In this document: piece after piece, positions 1-6,282 of the stretch | How the letters are laid out: the number at the start of each line of letters is the position of its first letter | Numbering within the stretch: the stretch's first letter is position 1 | DNA from: an uncultured Flavobacteriales bacterium | GTDB taxonomy: Bacteria > Bacteroidota > Bacteroidia > CAIKAF01 | DNA: 6,282 bases | NCBI GenBank assembly: GCA_937925455.1 | Contig: CALEWF010000256.1 | Coordinates: forward strand, 1-6,282 | Direction of reading: 5' to 3' | Program-made: the position numbers and the translations under genes | Notes under the pieces: generated by a model | Database searches by the model: none | The model's input: only the letters and a program-made list of their open reading frames with translations | What the model was told of the DNA's origin: nothing

Positions 1-92
1 TATGAAGTAACCACCTGGGGTCAACCAATTTTGCTTCAATTGCAATAACTGTTATTTCAGATGTTTTTTTAATTGGTTTATTTATCTGTGCC

Positions 93-198
93 CTCTGTGG
101 TGAAAAAAAGTTTAACCGCAGAGAACACAGAGGAACACGGAGTACACAAAGAAAATGAAAGTAAAAAACTTAGTGTTCCTCTGTGTTCTCTGTGGTTA
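93..198. repeat. Inverted-repeat element of the CTCTGTG/CACAGAG type
   Basis: Two 26-nt arms at 113-138 and 173-198 are reverse complements at 25 of 26 positions; the exception is g118 against t193, a G.U pair in plus-strand RNA. They enclose a 34-nt A-rich spacer. A third, shorter copy of the motif at 93-101 (ctctgtggt) can pair with 115-123 instead, so two alternative hairpins are possible. The motif accgcagagaacacagagg resembles short palindromic repeats found many times in genomes of Bacteroidota and other environmental bacteria. That resemblance is from memory, and copy number cannot be seen in a single window. No coding sequence or transposase is associated with it. Confidence 0.75.
103..198 (-). 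terminator. Probable intrinsic terminator of the purB operon
   Basis: Read on the minus strand, the 26-bp stem (198-173 pairing with 138-113) is followed after three bases by seven consecutive U residues (complement of a103-a109). A long stem followed by a U tract is the layout of a Rho-independent terminator. It lies about 170 bases past the stop codon of the last operon gene. The 34-nt loop is long for a classical terminator, and on the plus strand no comparable U tract follows the stem. The terminator role is inferred. Confidence 0.4.
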
Positions 199-370
199 TT
201 TATGTAACAGTGGCTACGTAGGCTTTTGTTTTTCTGGATGCCTTCGGAAAATTTCTAATGCATAATTGGGGTTAAAAAAATTGGGATTTTTCACTAACCT
301 TTATCCCCGGCTATCCACATCTGATGAGCTTTTCATTGGTTGTTAATTATATTTTTAATAAAAAACAACT

Positions 371-1675
371 CTAACCAGCTAATTCCAATCCCTTATCCAA
401 AGCATCCCGAAGCACAGAAAATCCCTCAACACCCACCGATAAGCGAACCAACGAATCGGTAATACCACGTTTTAAACGATCTTCTTCCGGTACTACGGCA
501 TGCGTCATGCTTGCCGGATGCTCAATATAACTAATTACAGATCCCAAACTTACCGCAAGTTCCATTGGTGTATCAGGTCGGGCAAAATAATTCATCAGAT
601 TTACCCCGGCCTGATAACCTCCTTTTAATTCAAAGGAAATAACAGCGCCTCCATGCCTCATTTGTTTTTTACACAACGCATGCTGCGGATGGCTTGCTAA
701 TCCGGGATACCATACCCTACTCACCCGGGAGTGTTGTTCTAAAAATTCGGCCAATTGTTGAGCAGTCTTACATTGATGCTCCATACGAACTCCCATTTCC
801 TGAATGGTTAAACTATTTAACCAACTTTCAAAGGGAGAGGGTGTAGGTCCTAAATCTTTATACACTGGATATACTTCTTTGCTAAAAAACTCATAGGGTC
901 CCAGCGCAGCTCCTGCAATTGAAGCAGAATGTCCATTCACATATTTGGTTAATGAATGTACCACCACGTCAGCACCCAGGCGGAAGGGCTGCTGTAAATA
1001 AGGAGAACAAAACGTATTATCTACAATTAGCATTACTTCTTCCGGTTCTGTAATGGCAGCAATGGCAGAAATATCACAAAGCTGTAATGTAGGATTATCG
1101 GGCGATTCAATAAATACCGCCACAGTATTAGGATGCTGCTGCATGGTCAAGCGAATATTTTCAGGATTGGTAGCATCTACAAACACAATTTCTACTCCAA
1201 ACCGATTTTGCAAAAAACGCATAAATGAATCCGTACATCCATATACATTTCCCACGATGATACAATCTCCCGGACGAACAAAACCTAATATTACCGTAGT
1301 AATAGCCGCCATACCGGATGCAGAGACCAATGATGCAATGGTGGGTGTTTTTTCATCGGCAGATAATGCATTTTGAATGATGTGATCACACTCTAATTGA
1401 AATAATACCTTTTCCAAATACTCTGTATTAGGATTTCCCAATCGGGTATAAATACGGGCATAAGGCTTTTCACCAGACGGTGAAACACCTAAAAAACGGG
1501 CAGCTCCATCCGCCACATCTTTAAATTTAAATGTAGATTTTTGGTGAATGTTAGGCAAACCCACTCCGGCACAAACAGCATTAAAACGATCTGCATCCAT
1601 TTGTAACGATTCAGAACGTGCATACGCTTTTTTTCGGCGGATCCATTCAGGCCACCAGCTAAATCTTCCTTTCAT
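371..1675 (-). CDS. PLP-dependent trans-sulfuration enzyme, methionine gamma-lyase-like
   Basis: This 434-residue protein belongs to the Cys/Met-metabolism PLP enzyme family (cystathionine gamma-synthase, gamma- and beta-lyases, O-acetylhomoserine sulfhydrylase, methionine gamma-lyase). Visible landmarks are YTR at 76-78 (phosphate contacts from the neighbouring subunit), SASGMAA at 118-124 (phosphate binding), Tyr145 (ring stacking), Asp219 in DNTF (pyridine nitrogen), Lys244 in HSLTKY (Schiff-base lysine), HPASMTH at 386-392 and Arg411 in RLSVG (substrate carboxylate). Tyr145 is followed by Gly-Cys-Thr. A cysteine here is typical of methionine gamma-lyases, whereas synthases and gamma-lyases usually have YGG. 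This favours cleavage of methionine to methanethiol, 2-oxobutyrate and ammonia. Against certainty, the usual Asp after the lysine-loop GHS/GHG is Ala251, and the roughly 50 residues before the conserved core are longer than usual. The start lies two bases after the exporter's stop; Met26 is an alternative. Family certain, substrate tentative. Expected to be cytosolic. Confidence 0.9.
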   Translation of the reverse strand: MKGRFSWWPEWIRRKKAYARSESLQMDADRFNAVCAGVGLPNIHQKSTFKFKDVADGAARFLGVSPSGEKPYARIYTRLGNPNTEYLEKVLFQLECDHIIQNALSADEKTPTIASLVSASGMAAITTVILGFVRPGDCIIVGNVYGCTDSFMRFLQNRFGVEIVFVDATNPENIRLTMQQHPNTVAVFIESPDNPTLQLCDISAIAAITEPEEVMLIVDNTFCSPYLQQPFRLGADVVVHSLTKYVNGHSASIAGAALGPYEFFSKEVYPVYKDLGPTPSPFESWLNSLTIQEMGVRMEHQCKTAQQLAEFLEQHSRVSRVWYPGLASHPQHALCKKQMRHGGAVISFELKGGYQAGVNLMNYFARPDTPMELAVSLGSVISYIEHPASMTHAVVPEEDRLKRGITDSLVRLSVGVEGFSVLRDALDKGLELAG

Positions 1676-1677
1676 TG

Positions 1678-3495
1678 TTAAAATGTATTTAGTTCAACCA
1701 TACGTTGATAAACTCCTTGTATTTTTACCAGTTCTGTATGCGTGCCTCGTTCTATGATTTTTCCCCGATCTAAAACAATGATTTCATCGGCATGCTGTAT
1801 CGTACTTAGCCGATGAGCAATAACTATCACCGTTCTGTTTTTAGTTAAATTTTGAATGGCTTGCTGCACAATTTTTTCACTTTCTGCATCTAAGGCCGAA
1901 GTAGCTTCATCTAAAATGAGTATGGGAGCATCTTTGTATAGGGCACGGGCAATGGCTATGCGCTGTCGCTGACCACCACTGAGTTTACTTCCTTGATCTC
2001 CAATGGTAGTAAAATAACCGTTGGGTAATGCTTCAATAAAATCAGCGGCATAGGCCAACTGAGCCGCATGCTTCATTCGTTCCATATCGGGATTGGAATC
2101 ACCAAAGGTAATATTAGCTGCCACCGTATCATTAAATAAAATCGGCTGTTGCGAAACGATGCTCATCAAATTGCGAAGATCAGCTATCTTAATTTGCTTT
2201 ACATCATGCCCGTCAATGAGAATACTTCCACCAGTTACATCATAATATCGGGCAATAAGATCTGCCATCGTTGATTTACCCGCTCCGGAAGGACCCACCA
2301 AGGCGATAGTTTTACCCTTAGGAATAATCAGCGATACATTTTTTAAAACAGGCTGTTCGGTATTATAGCTAAACACAACATCTTTCAATTCGATACTATG
2401 TTCAAACGATTTTATTGAAATGGGGGATGAATCTTCTTTGAGAGTATTTTCAGCATGTAATATTTCTTCAATTCGATCAATGGAAGCAATGCCTTTTTGA
2501 AGGTTATAAAACGTAGAAGAAACAGCCTTTGCCGGCGAAATCACCTGACTGAACATGGCAATATACGTGATAAAAACTTCAGGATCTAGCTTCACATCGA
2601 GTACCAGCTTCCCGCCAAACCACATAATAACAGCTATTACAATACTTCCTAAAAATTCACTCAGGGGTGAAGACAACGATCTTTTTCTAAAAATGCTATT
2701 TCCTAACACCTTGAACTGGTCATTTTGATGATGAAACTTTTTTCGTAATGGTTCTTCTGCCTGAAATGCTTTTACTACCCGCATTCCTCCTAAGGTTTCT
2801 TCGATGAGGATCATCAAATCGCTTAAAATTTTTTGTCCGGAAAATGAAGCCCGCTTCAAACTTCTACCAATTCGAGCAATGATAAAAGCACTCACCGGAA
2901 GTAAAATAAATGCAAAAAGTGTAAGTTGCGGGCTGAATATAAACATCATCAACAGATAAGCAATAATGAGTAGCGGATCTCGCATAAGCGAAATGAGCGA
3001 ATTCATAATGCTCCACTCAATTTCCACCACATCGGCCGACATGCGGGTCATAATATCCCCTTTCTTTTGTTCCGAAAAATACGAGAGCGGCAAGTCCAAA
3101 ATTTTATCATACATTTTTTTTCGCAAATCATATATCACTCCAGTACGCATGGGAGCTAGCACATGAAGTGACAAATAAACCGTAAGGTTTTTCAGAAAAA
3201 ACAACAATACCATACCTGTACAAATTAACGCCAGCATGGATGATTTTTCTATCTCTCCCATACTTTTTCCCATCCAATAATATAATGTTTGCATCATCCC
3301 GTTTACGGTAAATGTAAACTCTGGTAATTGCTGAGGAGCTTGTACCCTGTCAAAAAGAATTTGTAAAAAGGGAATGGCTAATGTAACCGAAATCACGCTT
3401 AAAAAAATAGATAGCAAGGTTAATATCCCAAAACCGGCAATTTGCATCCGGTATGGTACGAGATATTTAATCATTCTCCGGAATTTACCCATCAT
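1678..3495 (-). CDS. ABC exporter half-transporter, MsbA/lipid-exporter-like (permease fused to ATPase)
   Basis: This 605-residue protein is a complete type IV ABC exporter half, expected to work as a homodimer in the inner membrane. An N-terminal six-helix membrane domain is visible as hydrophobic stretches near residues 18-46, 86-112, 166-186, 188-208, 281-298 and 305-322. The C-terminal ATPase (about 368-605) carries the A-loop Tyr377, Walker A GPSGAGKST (401-409), a Q-loop around Gln449-450, signature LSGGQ (505-509), Walker B ILILDE (525-530), D-loop SALD (533-536) and switch His561. All catalytic residues are present, so both ATP sites should hydrolyse. The length and layout fit MsbA-like flippases (about 580-600 residues), but the substrate cannot be read from sequence; a lipid or drug is a guess. 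The start ATG overlaps the purB stop by one base, and a second in-frame ATG follows immediately. The stop lies two bases before the downstream PLP enzyme. Confidence 0.95.
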   Translation of the reverse strand: MMGKFRRMIKYLVPYRMQIAGFGILTLLSIFLSVISVTLAIPFLQILFDRVQAPQQLPEFTFTVNGMMQTLYYWMGKSMGEIEKSSMLALICTGMVLLFFLKNLTVYLSLHVLAPMRTGVIYDLRKKMYDKILDLPLSYFSEQKKGDIMTRMSADVVEIEWSIMNSLISLMRDPLLIIAYLLMMFIFSPQLTLFAFILLPVSAFIIARIGRSLKRASFSGQKILSDLMILIEETLGGMRVVKAFQAEEPLRKKFHHQNDQFKVLGNSIFRKRSLSSPLSEFLGSIVIAVIMWFGGKLVLDVKLDPEVFITYIAMFSQVISPAKAVSSTFYNLQKGIASIDRIEEILHAENTLKEDSSPISIKSFEHSIELKDVVFSYNTEQPVLKNVSLIIPKGKTIALVGPSGAGKSTMADLIARYYDVTGGSILIDGHDVKQIKIADLRNLMSIVSQQPILFNDTVAANITFGDSNPDMERMKHAAQLAYAADFIEALPNGYFTTIGDQGSKLSGGQRQRIAIARALYKDAPILILDEATSALDAESEKIVQQAIQNLTKNRTVIVIAHRLSTIQHADEIIVLDRGKIIERGTHTELVKIQGVYQRMVELNTF

Positions 3496-3497
3496 TA
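3493..3497 (-). promoter_or_regulatory. TAATG stop/start overlap coupling purB to the ABC exporter
   Basis: On the minus strand the purB stop TAA shares its last A with the exporter's ATG, giving TAATG followed by a second ATG. No Shine-Dalgarno-like purine run is evident just upstream. Such overlaps usually mean that ribosomes finishing the first gene re-initiate on the second, so the two proteins are probably translationally coupled. The coupling is inferred from the arrangement. Confidence 0.6.
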
Positions 3498-4850
3498 AAA
3501 GGTATTAATTCCGGTATAATTAGCCGGAGTAATAAACAGCAAGCGATCTTTTACAGCATCGCTTACATCTAACCCAAGTATAAACTCTTTAATCTGCTCA
3601 AAAGTTAATTCTTCATTGGTACGGGTAAGTTCTTTTAATTTTTCATAAGGATTCGGATATCCGATGCTGCGTAATATCGTTTGAATACCTTCTGCCACAA
3701 CGGCTGCATGTTGATTTAAATCTTTCTGAATGGCAGATTCATTCAATAATAATTTATCCAATCCTTTTTGAATGGAAATTATCGCAATCAACGTATGTGC
3801 CACAGGCACCCCTACATTCCTCAAAACGGTAGAATCAGTAAGGTCTCGCTGCAAGCGGGATATCGGAAGTTTAGCAGAAAGAAATTCAAACAAGGCATTG
3901 GCTACTCCCAAATTTCCTTCTGCATTTTCAAAATCAATGGGATTTACTTTATGTGGCATGGCCGATGAGCCCACCTCGTTTTTGGATATTTTTTGTTTAA
4001 AATATTCCATGGATATGTAAGCCCATACATCGCGGCATAAATCTATCAAAATGGTATTGATCCGCTTCATGCCATCACACCAGGCGGCTAAATAATCGTA
4101 ATGTTCAATCTGTGTGGTAGTTCTGCTTCGGCTAAGGCACAGTTTTTCATTAACAAAACGGTCAGCAAATGCAATCCAATCAACTTGCGGAAAGGCTACA
4201 TGATGCGCATTAAAGTTTCCGGTTGCCCCCCCCATTTTTGCACCATAAGGTATTTCTATTAAAAGTTCAAACTGCTTCACCAACCGCTCAAAAAAAACAT
4301 AAAACTCTTTTCCCAGTCGGGTGGGCGAAGCTGGCTGGCCATGGGTTCTAGCCAACATGGGGACATGCTTCCATTCTTCAGCCAGAACCCGAATACGATT
4401 CATCAAATTCTGTAATGCTGGATAAATGAGATTTTCATTGGCATCTTTTATTGATAACGGTATGGCTGTATTATTGATATCTTGCGAAGTAAGTCCAAAA
4501 TGAATAAATTCTTTATACGCACTTAACCCTAATGAATCAAACCGACGCTTGATAAAATACTCTACGGCTTTAACATCATGATTGGTTTCCTTTTCAATAG
4601 ATTTTATTTCTATAGCATCAGTTTCCGTAAATGTTTCATAGATTTTTCTAAGATCCGCATATACCTCCTTAGAAACGCCTTTCAATGGCTCTAACGGAAT
4701 CTCACACAATGCAATAAAATACTCTACTTCTACCCTTATCCGGTAACGGAATAATGCATATTCAGAATAATAATCGGACAAAGCCCGTGTATGCCTGTAA
4801 TACCTTCCATCCACCGGTGATAAGGCCATCAACTCATTCATGTTGCTCAT
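3495..4850 (-). CDS. purB: Adenylosuccinate lyase
   Basis: PurB catalyses two beta-eliminations of fumarate in purine synthesis: SAICAR to AICAR, and adenylosuccinate to AMP. It works as a cytosolic homotetramer with active sites built from three subunits. The 451-residue product matches the E. coli-type enzyme (456 residues) from end to end. It has SPVDGRY near the N-terminus (11-17), TNHDVKAVEY (89-98), TSQDINN (121-127), ARTHGQPASP (167-176) containing the catalytic His170, and the superfamily signature GSSAMPHKVNP (294-304), whose mobile loop carries the catalytic serine (Ser295 or Ser296), followed by IDFENAEGN. No key residue is missing. The first ATG is used here; Met4 is a possible alternative, and no ribosome-binding site decides between them, as is usual in Bacteroidota. 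It is the first gene of the leftward operon, so its promoter should lie in the intergenic region to its right. Confidence 0.97.
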   Translation of the reverse strand: MSNMNELMALSPVDGRYYRHTRALSDYYSEYALFRYRIRVEVEYFIALCEIPLEPLKGVSKEVYADLRKIYETFTETDAIEIKSIEKETNHDVKAVEYFIKRRFDSLGLSAYKEFIHFGLTSQDINNTAIPLSIKDANENLIYPALQNLMNRIRVLAEEWKHVPMLARTHGQPASPTRLGKEFYVFFERLVKQFELLIEIPYGAKMGGATGNFNAHHVAFPQVDWIAFADRFVNEKLCLSRSRTTTQIEHYDYLAAWCDGMKRINTILIDLCRDVWAYISMEYFKQKISKNEVGSSAMPHKVNPIDFENAEGNLGVANALFEFLSAKLPISRLQRDLTDSTVLRNVGVPVAHTLIAIISIQKGLDKLLLNESAIQKDLNQHAAVVAEGIQTILRSIGYPNPYEKLKELTRTNEELTFEQIKEFILGLDVSDAVKDRLLFITPANYTGINTF

Positions 4851-4960
4851 AGAATATATTCAAACCCCGAAGGTACAAATTCTCTGCGAGTAACTAAATA
4901 GACACTAATTATCAATATATTAGCCCAAAACTGTCATTAGAATTTTTAATAACAGAATTT
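4851..4960 (-). promoter_or_regulatory. AT-rich leader of the purB operon
   Basis: This AT-rich segment lies directly upstream of purB and should hold the operon promoter and 5' untranslated region. No match to the Bacteroidota promoter pattern (TTG, about 19 bases, TAnnTTTG) is convincing. The nearest is a partial -7-like AGAATTTG on the minus strand (complement of 4876-4883), without a clear -33 TTG at the right distance. A purine riboswitch is not recognisable. The location is reasonable, but no exact site is supported. Confidence 0.3.
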
Positions 4961-5164
4961 TATAGGGGCGGCCGAGTATTTCTTCGCCCGGTAGGGGCGA
5001 ATTCACCCGCTGCCCCGTCTGCTGCGGATGGAAGTGGAAAGCCCGCAAGGGGCGAAGCCCACAGGGCACGGGGTAGCGGGGCTGAGGGCACGAAGACACC
5101 GCTGCCCCGATGCACTGCGTGGCTGAGCCCCGAGGACTTGTAACGAACAGCCGCTTTAAGCAGC
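4961..5164. repeat. GC-rich structured intergenic element, possibly a dispersed repeat
   Basis: A block of about 200 bp with roughly 65% G+C by hand count (130 of 200 in 4961-5160) is set sharply into AT-rich DNA. It is dense in complementary segments. A perfect 7-bp hairpin (ttcgccc 4983-4989, gggcgaa 4995-5001) lies on the left. Segment 5006-5018 pairs with 5068-5080 (12 Watson-Crick pairs plus one G.U), enclosing a GCCC/GGGC hairpin at 5041-5053. An 11-nt direct repeat, ccgctgccccg, occurs at 5007-5017 and 5099-5109. The motif ggggcg occurs at 4965, 4994 and 5049. No start codon with a believable protein is present in either strand. The base composition and structure suggest a mobile or dispersed repeat or a structured RNA. 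The family is not recognised and copy number cannot be seen here. Confidence 0.55.
4983..5001. other. Perfect 7-bp hairpin inside the GC-rich element
   Basis: The arms ttcgccc (4983-4989) and gggcgaa (4995-5001) are exact reverse complements around a 5-base loop, ggtag. On neither strand does a U tract follow directly, so a classical intrinsic terminator is unlikely. It is probably one stem of the larger element. Confidence 0.6.
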
Positions 5165-5297
5165 CTAATATCAATACACTTATGACAATTTTGAGATTTT
5201 AAAAATTGAACTTTTATGCAACCTTTTGAGTTCTATATCAATCTCTAATTAAATAATTGTAAATTTACCTGTTCATAATAAACTCAATTTTTAGTTG
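5165..5297 (+). promoter_or_regulatory. AT-rich upstream region of the glycine-rich surface protein gene
   Basis: This segment is strongly AT-rich and precedes the ATG at 5298, so it should contain that gene's promoter. A -7-like sequence TAAATTTA at 5260-5267 differs from the Bacteroidota TAnnTTTG pattern only in its last base, but no TTG lies about 19 bases before it. There is no Shine-Dalgarno sequence ahead of the start. No exact promoter can be defended. Confidence 0.3.
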
Positions 5298-6282
5298 ATG
5301 AGGTCACTTTTTAAAAATAAATTTTTTAAACTTCTTGCGTTACTTATTCTTGTTGCCAAATTTAATTGGTCGCAAACCACTACATTTAATTTCACCGGTG
5401 GTGTACAAACCTACACCGTGCCACCTGGTGTATTTTGTATTCAGGTGGACGTTCGGGGAGCTAAGGGGGGTGGTACTAATGGAGGAAATGGTGCAAGAGT
5501 GCAGGCAAACCTGAATGTAACACCCGGTCAGGTGCTTGAAATTCGTGTTGGAGGTATGGGAAACTGTCCAGCCGCTGGTTGGAATGGCGGAGGATCTGGT
5601 AGTACAGCCAGTGTCGCCGGTTATGAATCGTGCGGAGGAGGTGGTGCTTCGGATATACGCATAGCTCCATACGGTTTAGGTAACAGAATCGTAGTAGCTG
5701 CCGGAGGCGGTGGTATGGGTGGCGGGAATACCGATGCACAAGGAGGTGTAGGTGGCTGTGCCAGTGGAACTGCCGGTACCAGTCCATTTGGACAAGGAGG
5801 TTTTGGAGGTACACAAACAACAGGTGGCAATGGTGGACCACCGTGGATATCGAGCGGTTATCCCGGTCAAGCGGGTTCATTAGGAAATGGAGGTAACGGA
5901 GGCTCAGACCCTTGTTACGATCTTGGTCCTGGTGGAGGCGGTGGAGGTGGATACTATGGTGGAGGCGGTGGCGGTAGCGATTGCTATGCCAGTGGTGCAC
6001 TTGGTGGCGGCGGTGGTGGTGGCGGATCCAGCTTAGTTCCTGCAGGTGGTACATGTACACAAGGATTTAATAATGGAAACGGACAGGTTATTATCACCGT
6101 TCCTTCACCCCTTACCTTTAATGCAACCAGTAATTCGCCACTATGTATTGGTCAAACATTGAATCTTTCTGTATCAAATATTGTAGGTGGAAATGCTCCT
6201 TATACATATAGTTGGATTGGACCAAACGGATTTACATCTAATGTGCAAAATCCAACCATTGCTAATATAAATTCTAATCAGT
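5298..6282 (+). CDS. Secreted glycine-rich / Ig-like domain protein, 3' end outside the window
   Basis: An open frame of 328 codons runs off the right edge without a stop. The start is the first in-frame ATG after a TAG at 5292-5294. Residues 1-26 form a signal peptide: basic MRSLFKNKFFK, a hydrophobic LLALLILVA core, and cleavage near Ser25-Gln26. A short beta-rich opening (TFNFTGGVQTYTVP, then IQVDVRGAKGG) leads into a glycine-rich domain up to about residue 265. It contains CGGGGASDIRI (112-122) and NRIVVAAGGGG (129-139), resembling the ALK/LTK-type glycine-rich family, plus poly-glycine runs at 212-218, 221-226 and 236-243. An Ig-like/PKD-type domain of the sort repeated in Bacteroidota secreted proteins starts near 270 (SNSPLCIGQTLNLSV, then YSWIGPNGF). 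The intact protein is probably a large cell-surface or secreted adhesin, perhaps with a C-terminal type IX sorting domain; that end is not visible. Eight cysteines occur in the visible part. It is transcribed divergently from purB. Confidence 0.9.
   Translation, partial: MRSLFKNKFFKLLALLILVAKFNWSQTTTFNFTGGVQTYTVPPGVFCIQVDVRGAKGGGTNGGNGARVQANLNVTPGQVLEIRVGGMGNCPAAGWNGGGSGSTASVAGYESCGGGGASDIRIAPYGLGNRIVVAAGGGGMGGGNTDAQGGVGGCASGTAGTSPFGQGGFGGTQTTGGNGGPPWISSGYPGQAGSLGNGGNGGSDPCYDLGPGGGGGGGYYGGGGGGSDCYASGALGGGGGGGGSSLVPAGGTCTQGFNNGNGQVIITVPSPLTFNATSNSPLCIGQTLNLSVSNIVGGNAPYTYSWIGPNGFTSNVQNPTIANINSNQ

Larger units (their letters stand above)
1..370. other. Intergenic region downstream of the minus-strand operon
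   Basis: No convincing gene lies in this stretch. No minus-strand ATG opens more than a few codons, and plus-strand frames are quickly closed. The plus frame beginning at base 1 is open for 15 codons to a TAA at 46-48. That could be the tail of a gene entering from the left, but it is too short to judge. The stretch contains one strong inverted repeat (described separately) and is otherwise AT-rich with long T and A runs. Confidence 0.7.

Noticed and set aside
1..48. Possible 3' end of a plus-strand gene (frame 1 open for 15 codons to TAA at 46-48)
   Set aside because: Fifteen open codons are expected by chance and show no recognisable motif; the sequence to the left is needed.
93..198. CRISPR-like array from repeated CTCTGTG/CACAGAG units
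   Set aside because: The units are inverted rather than direct, the spacing is irregular, and there are no unique spacers or cas genes.
339..369. Second terminator from gttgtt (339-344) and aacaac (364-369) just past the PLP gene
   Set aside because: The stem is only six weak base pairs around a 19-nt AT-rich loop, and no U tract follows on the minus strand.
1053..1376. Plus-strand open frames opposite the PLP enzyme (also 1548-1757)
   Set aside because: They lie antisense to a clearly conserved gene and show no domain or signal of their own.
2966..4020. Plus-strand open frames opposite the exporter and purB (2966-3166, 3768-3968, 3772-4020)
   Set aside because: They are antisense to conserved enzymes, short and featureless.
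4920..5174. 84-residue minus-strand open frame over the GC-rich island
   Set aside because: It covers the structured GC-rich block and its composition (Pro, Arg, Cys, Gly) follows from that base composition. It has no recognisable domain and its termini lie in the AT-rich flanks.
5260..5267. TAAATTTA as a Bacteroidota -7 promoter element for the surface protein gene
   Set aside because: The last base of TAnnTTTG is missing, no -33 TTG is at the right spacing, and such matches are common in AT-rich DNA.
5476..6060. 194-residue minus-strand open frame, very rich in His, Arg and Leu, plus two shorter proline- and threonine-rich frames at 5621-5870
   Set aside because: These are antisense shadows of the glycine-rich gene: GGN-rich codons read in reverse give long open frames of skewed composition.

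Overview
The window looks like a piece of a Bacteroidota chromosome (Flavobacteriales, Chitinophagales or a related lineage). The reasons are AT-rich DNA, start codons without Shine-Dalgarno sequences, and a large secreted glycine-rich/Ig-like protein of a kind common in that phylum. This assignment is inferred from gene content; no rRNA or other phylogenetic marker is present.

Layout. Positions 1-370 hold no gene. They contain a dispersed-repeat-like inverted repeat (arms 113-138 and 173-198) that also looks like an intrinsic terminator for the leftward genes. Positions 371-4850 are a tight minus-strand operon, read right to left: purB (adenylosuccinate lyase), an MsbA-type ABC exporter half-transporter, and a PLP-dependent trans-sulfuration enzyme resembling methionine gamma-lyase. 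purB and the exporter overlap by one base (TAATG), and the exporter and the PLP enzyme are two bases apart, so co-transcription and translational coupling are likely. Positions 4851-5297 are a divergent intergenic region. An approximately 200-bp GC-rich block (about 65% G+C by hand count) sits in its middle, full of complementary segments, and the flanks are very AT-rich. From 5298 to the right edge a plus-strand gene begins and runs out of the window without a stop codon. It encodes a signal peptide, a glycine-rich domain and the start of an Ig-like domain.

How the genes relate. PurB acts in purine synthesis, the exporter probably moves a lipid or other hydrophobic compound across the inner membrane, and the PLP enzyme acts on a sulfur amino acid. 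No shared pathway is evident, so the operon looks like a housekeeping cluster held together by transcription rather than a dedicated system. The secreted protein is divergent and separate. I found no defence system, CRISPR array, integrase, transposase, tRNA or rRNA. The two intergenic elements and the open-ended surface protein are the parts most worth a second look.
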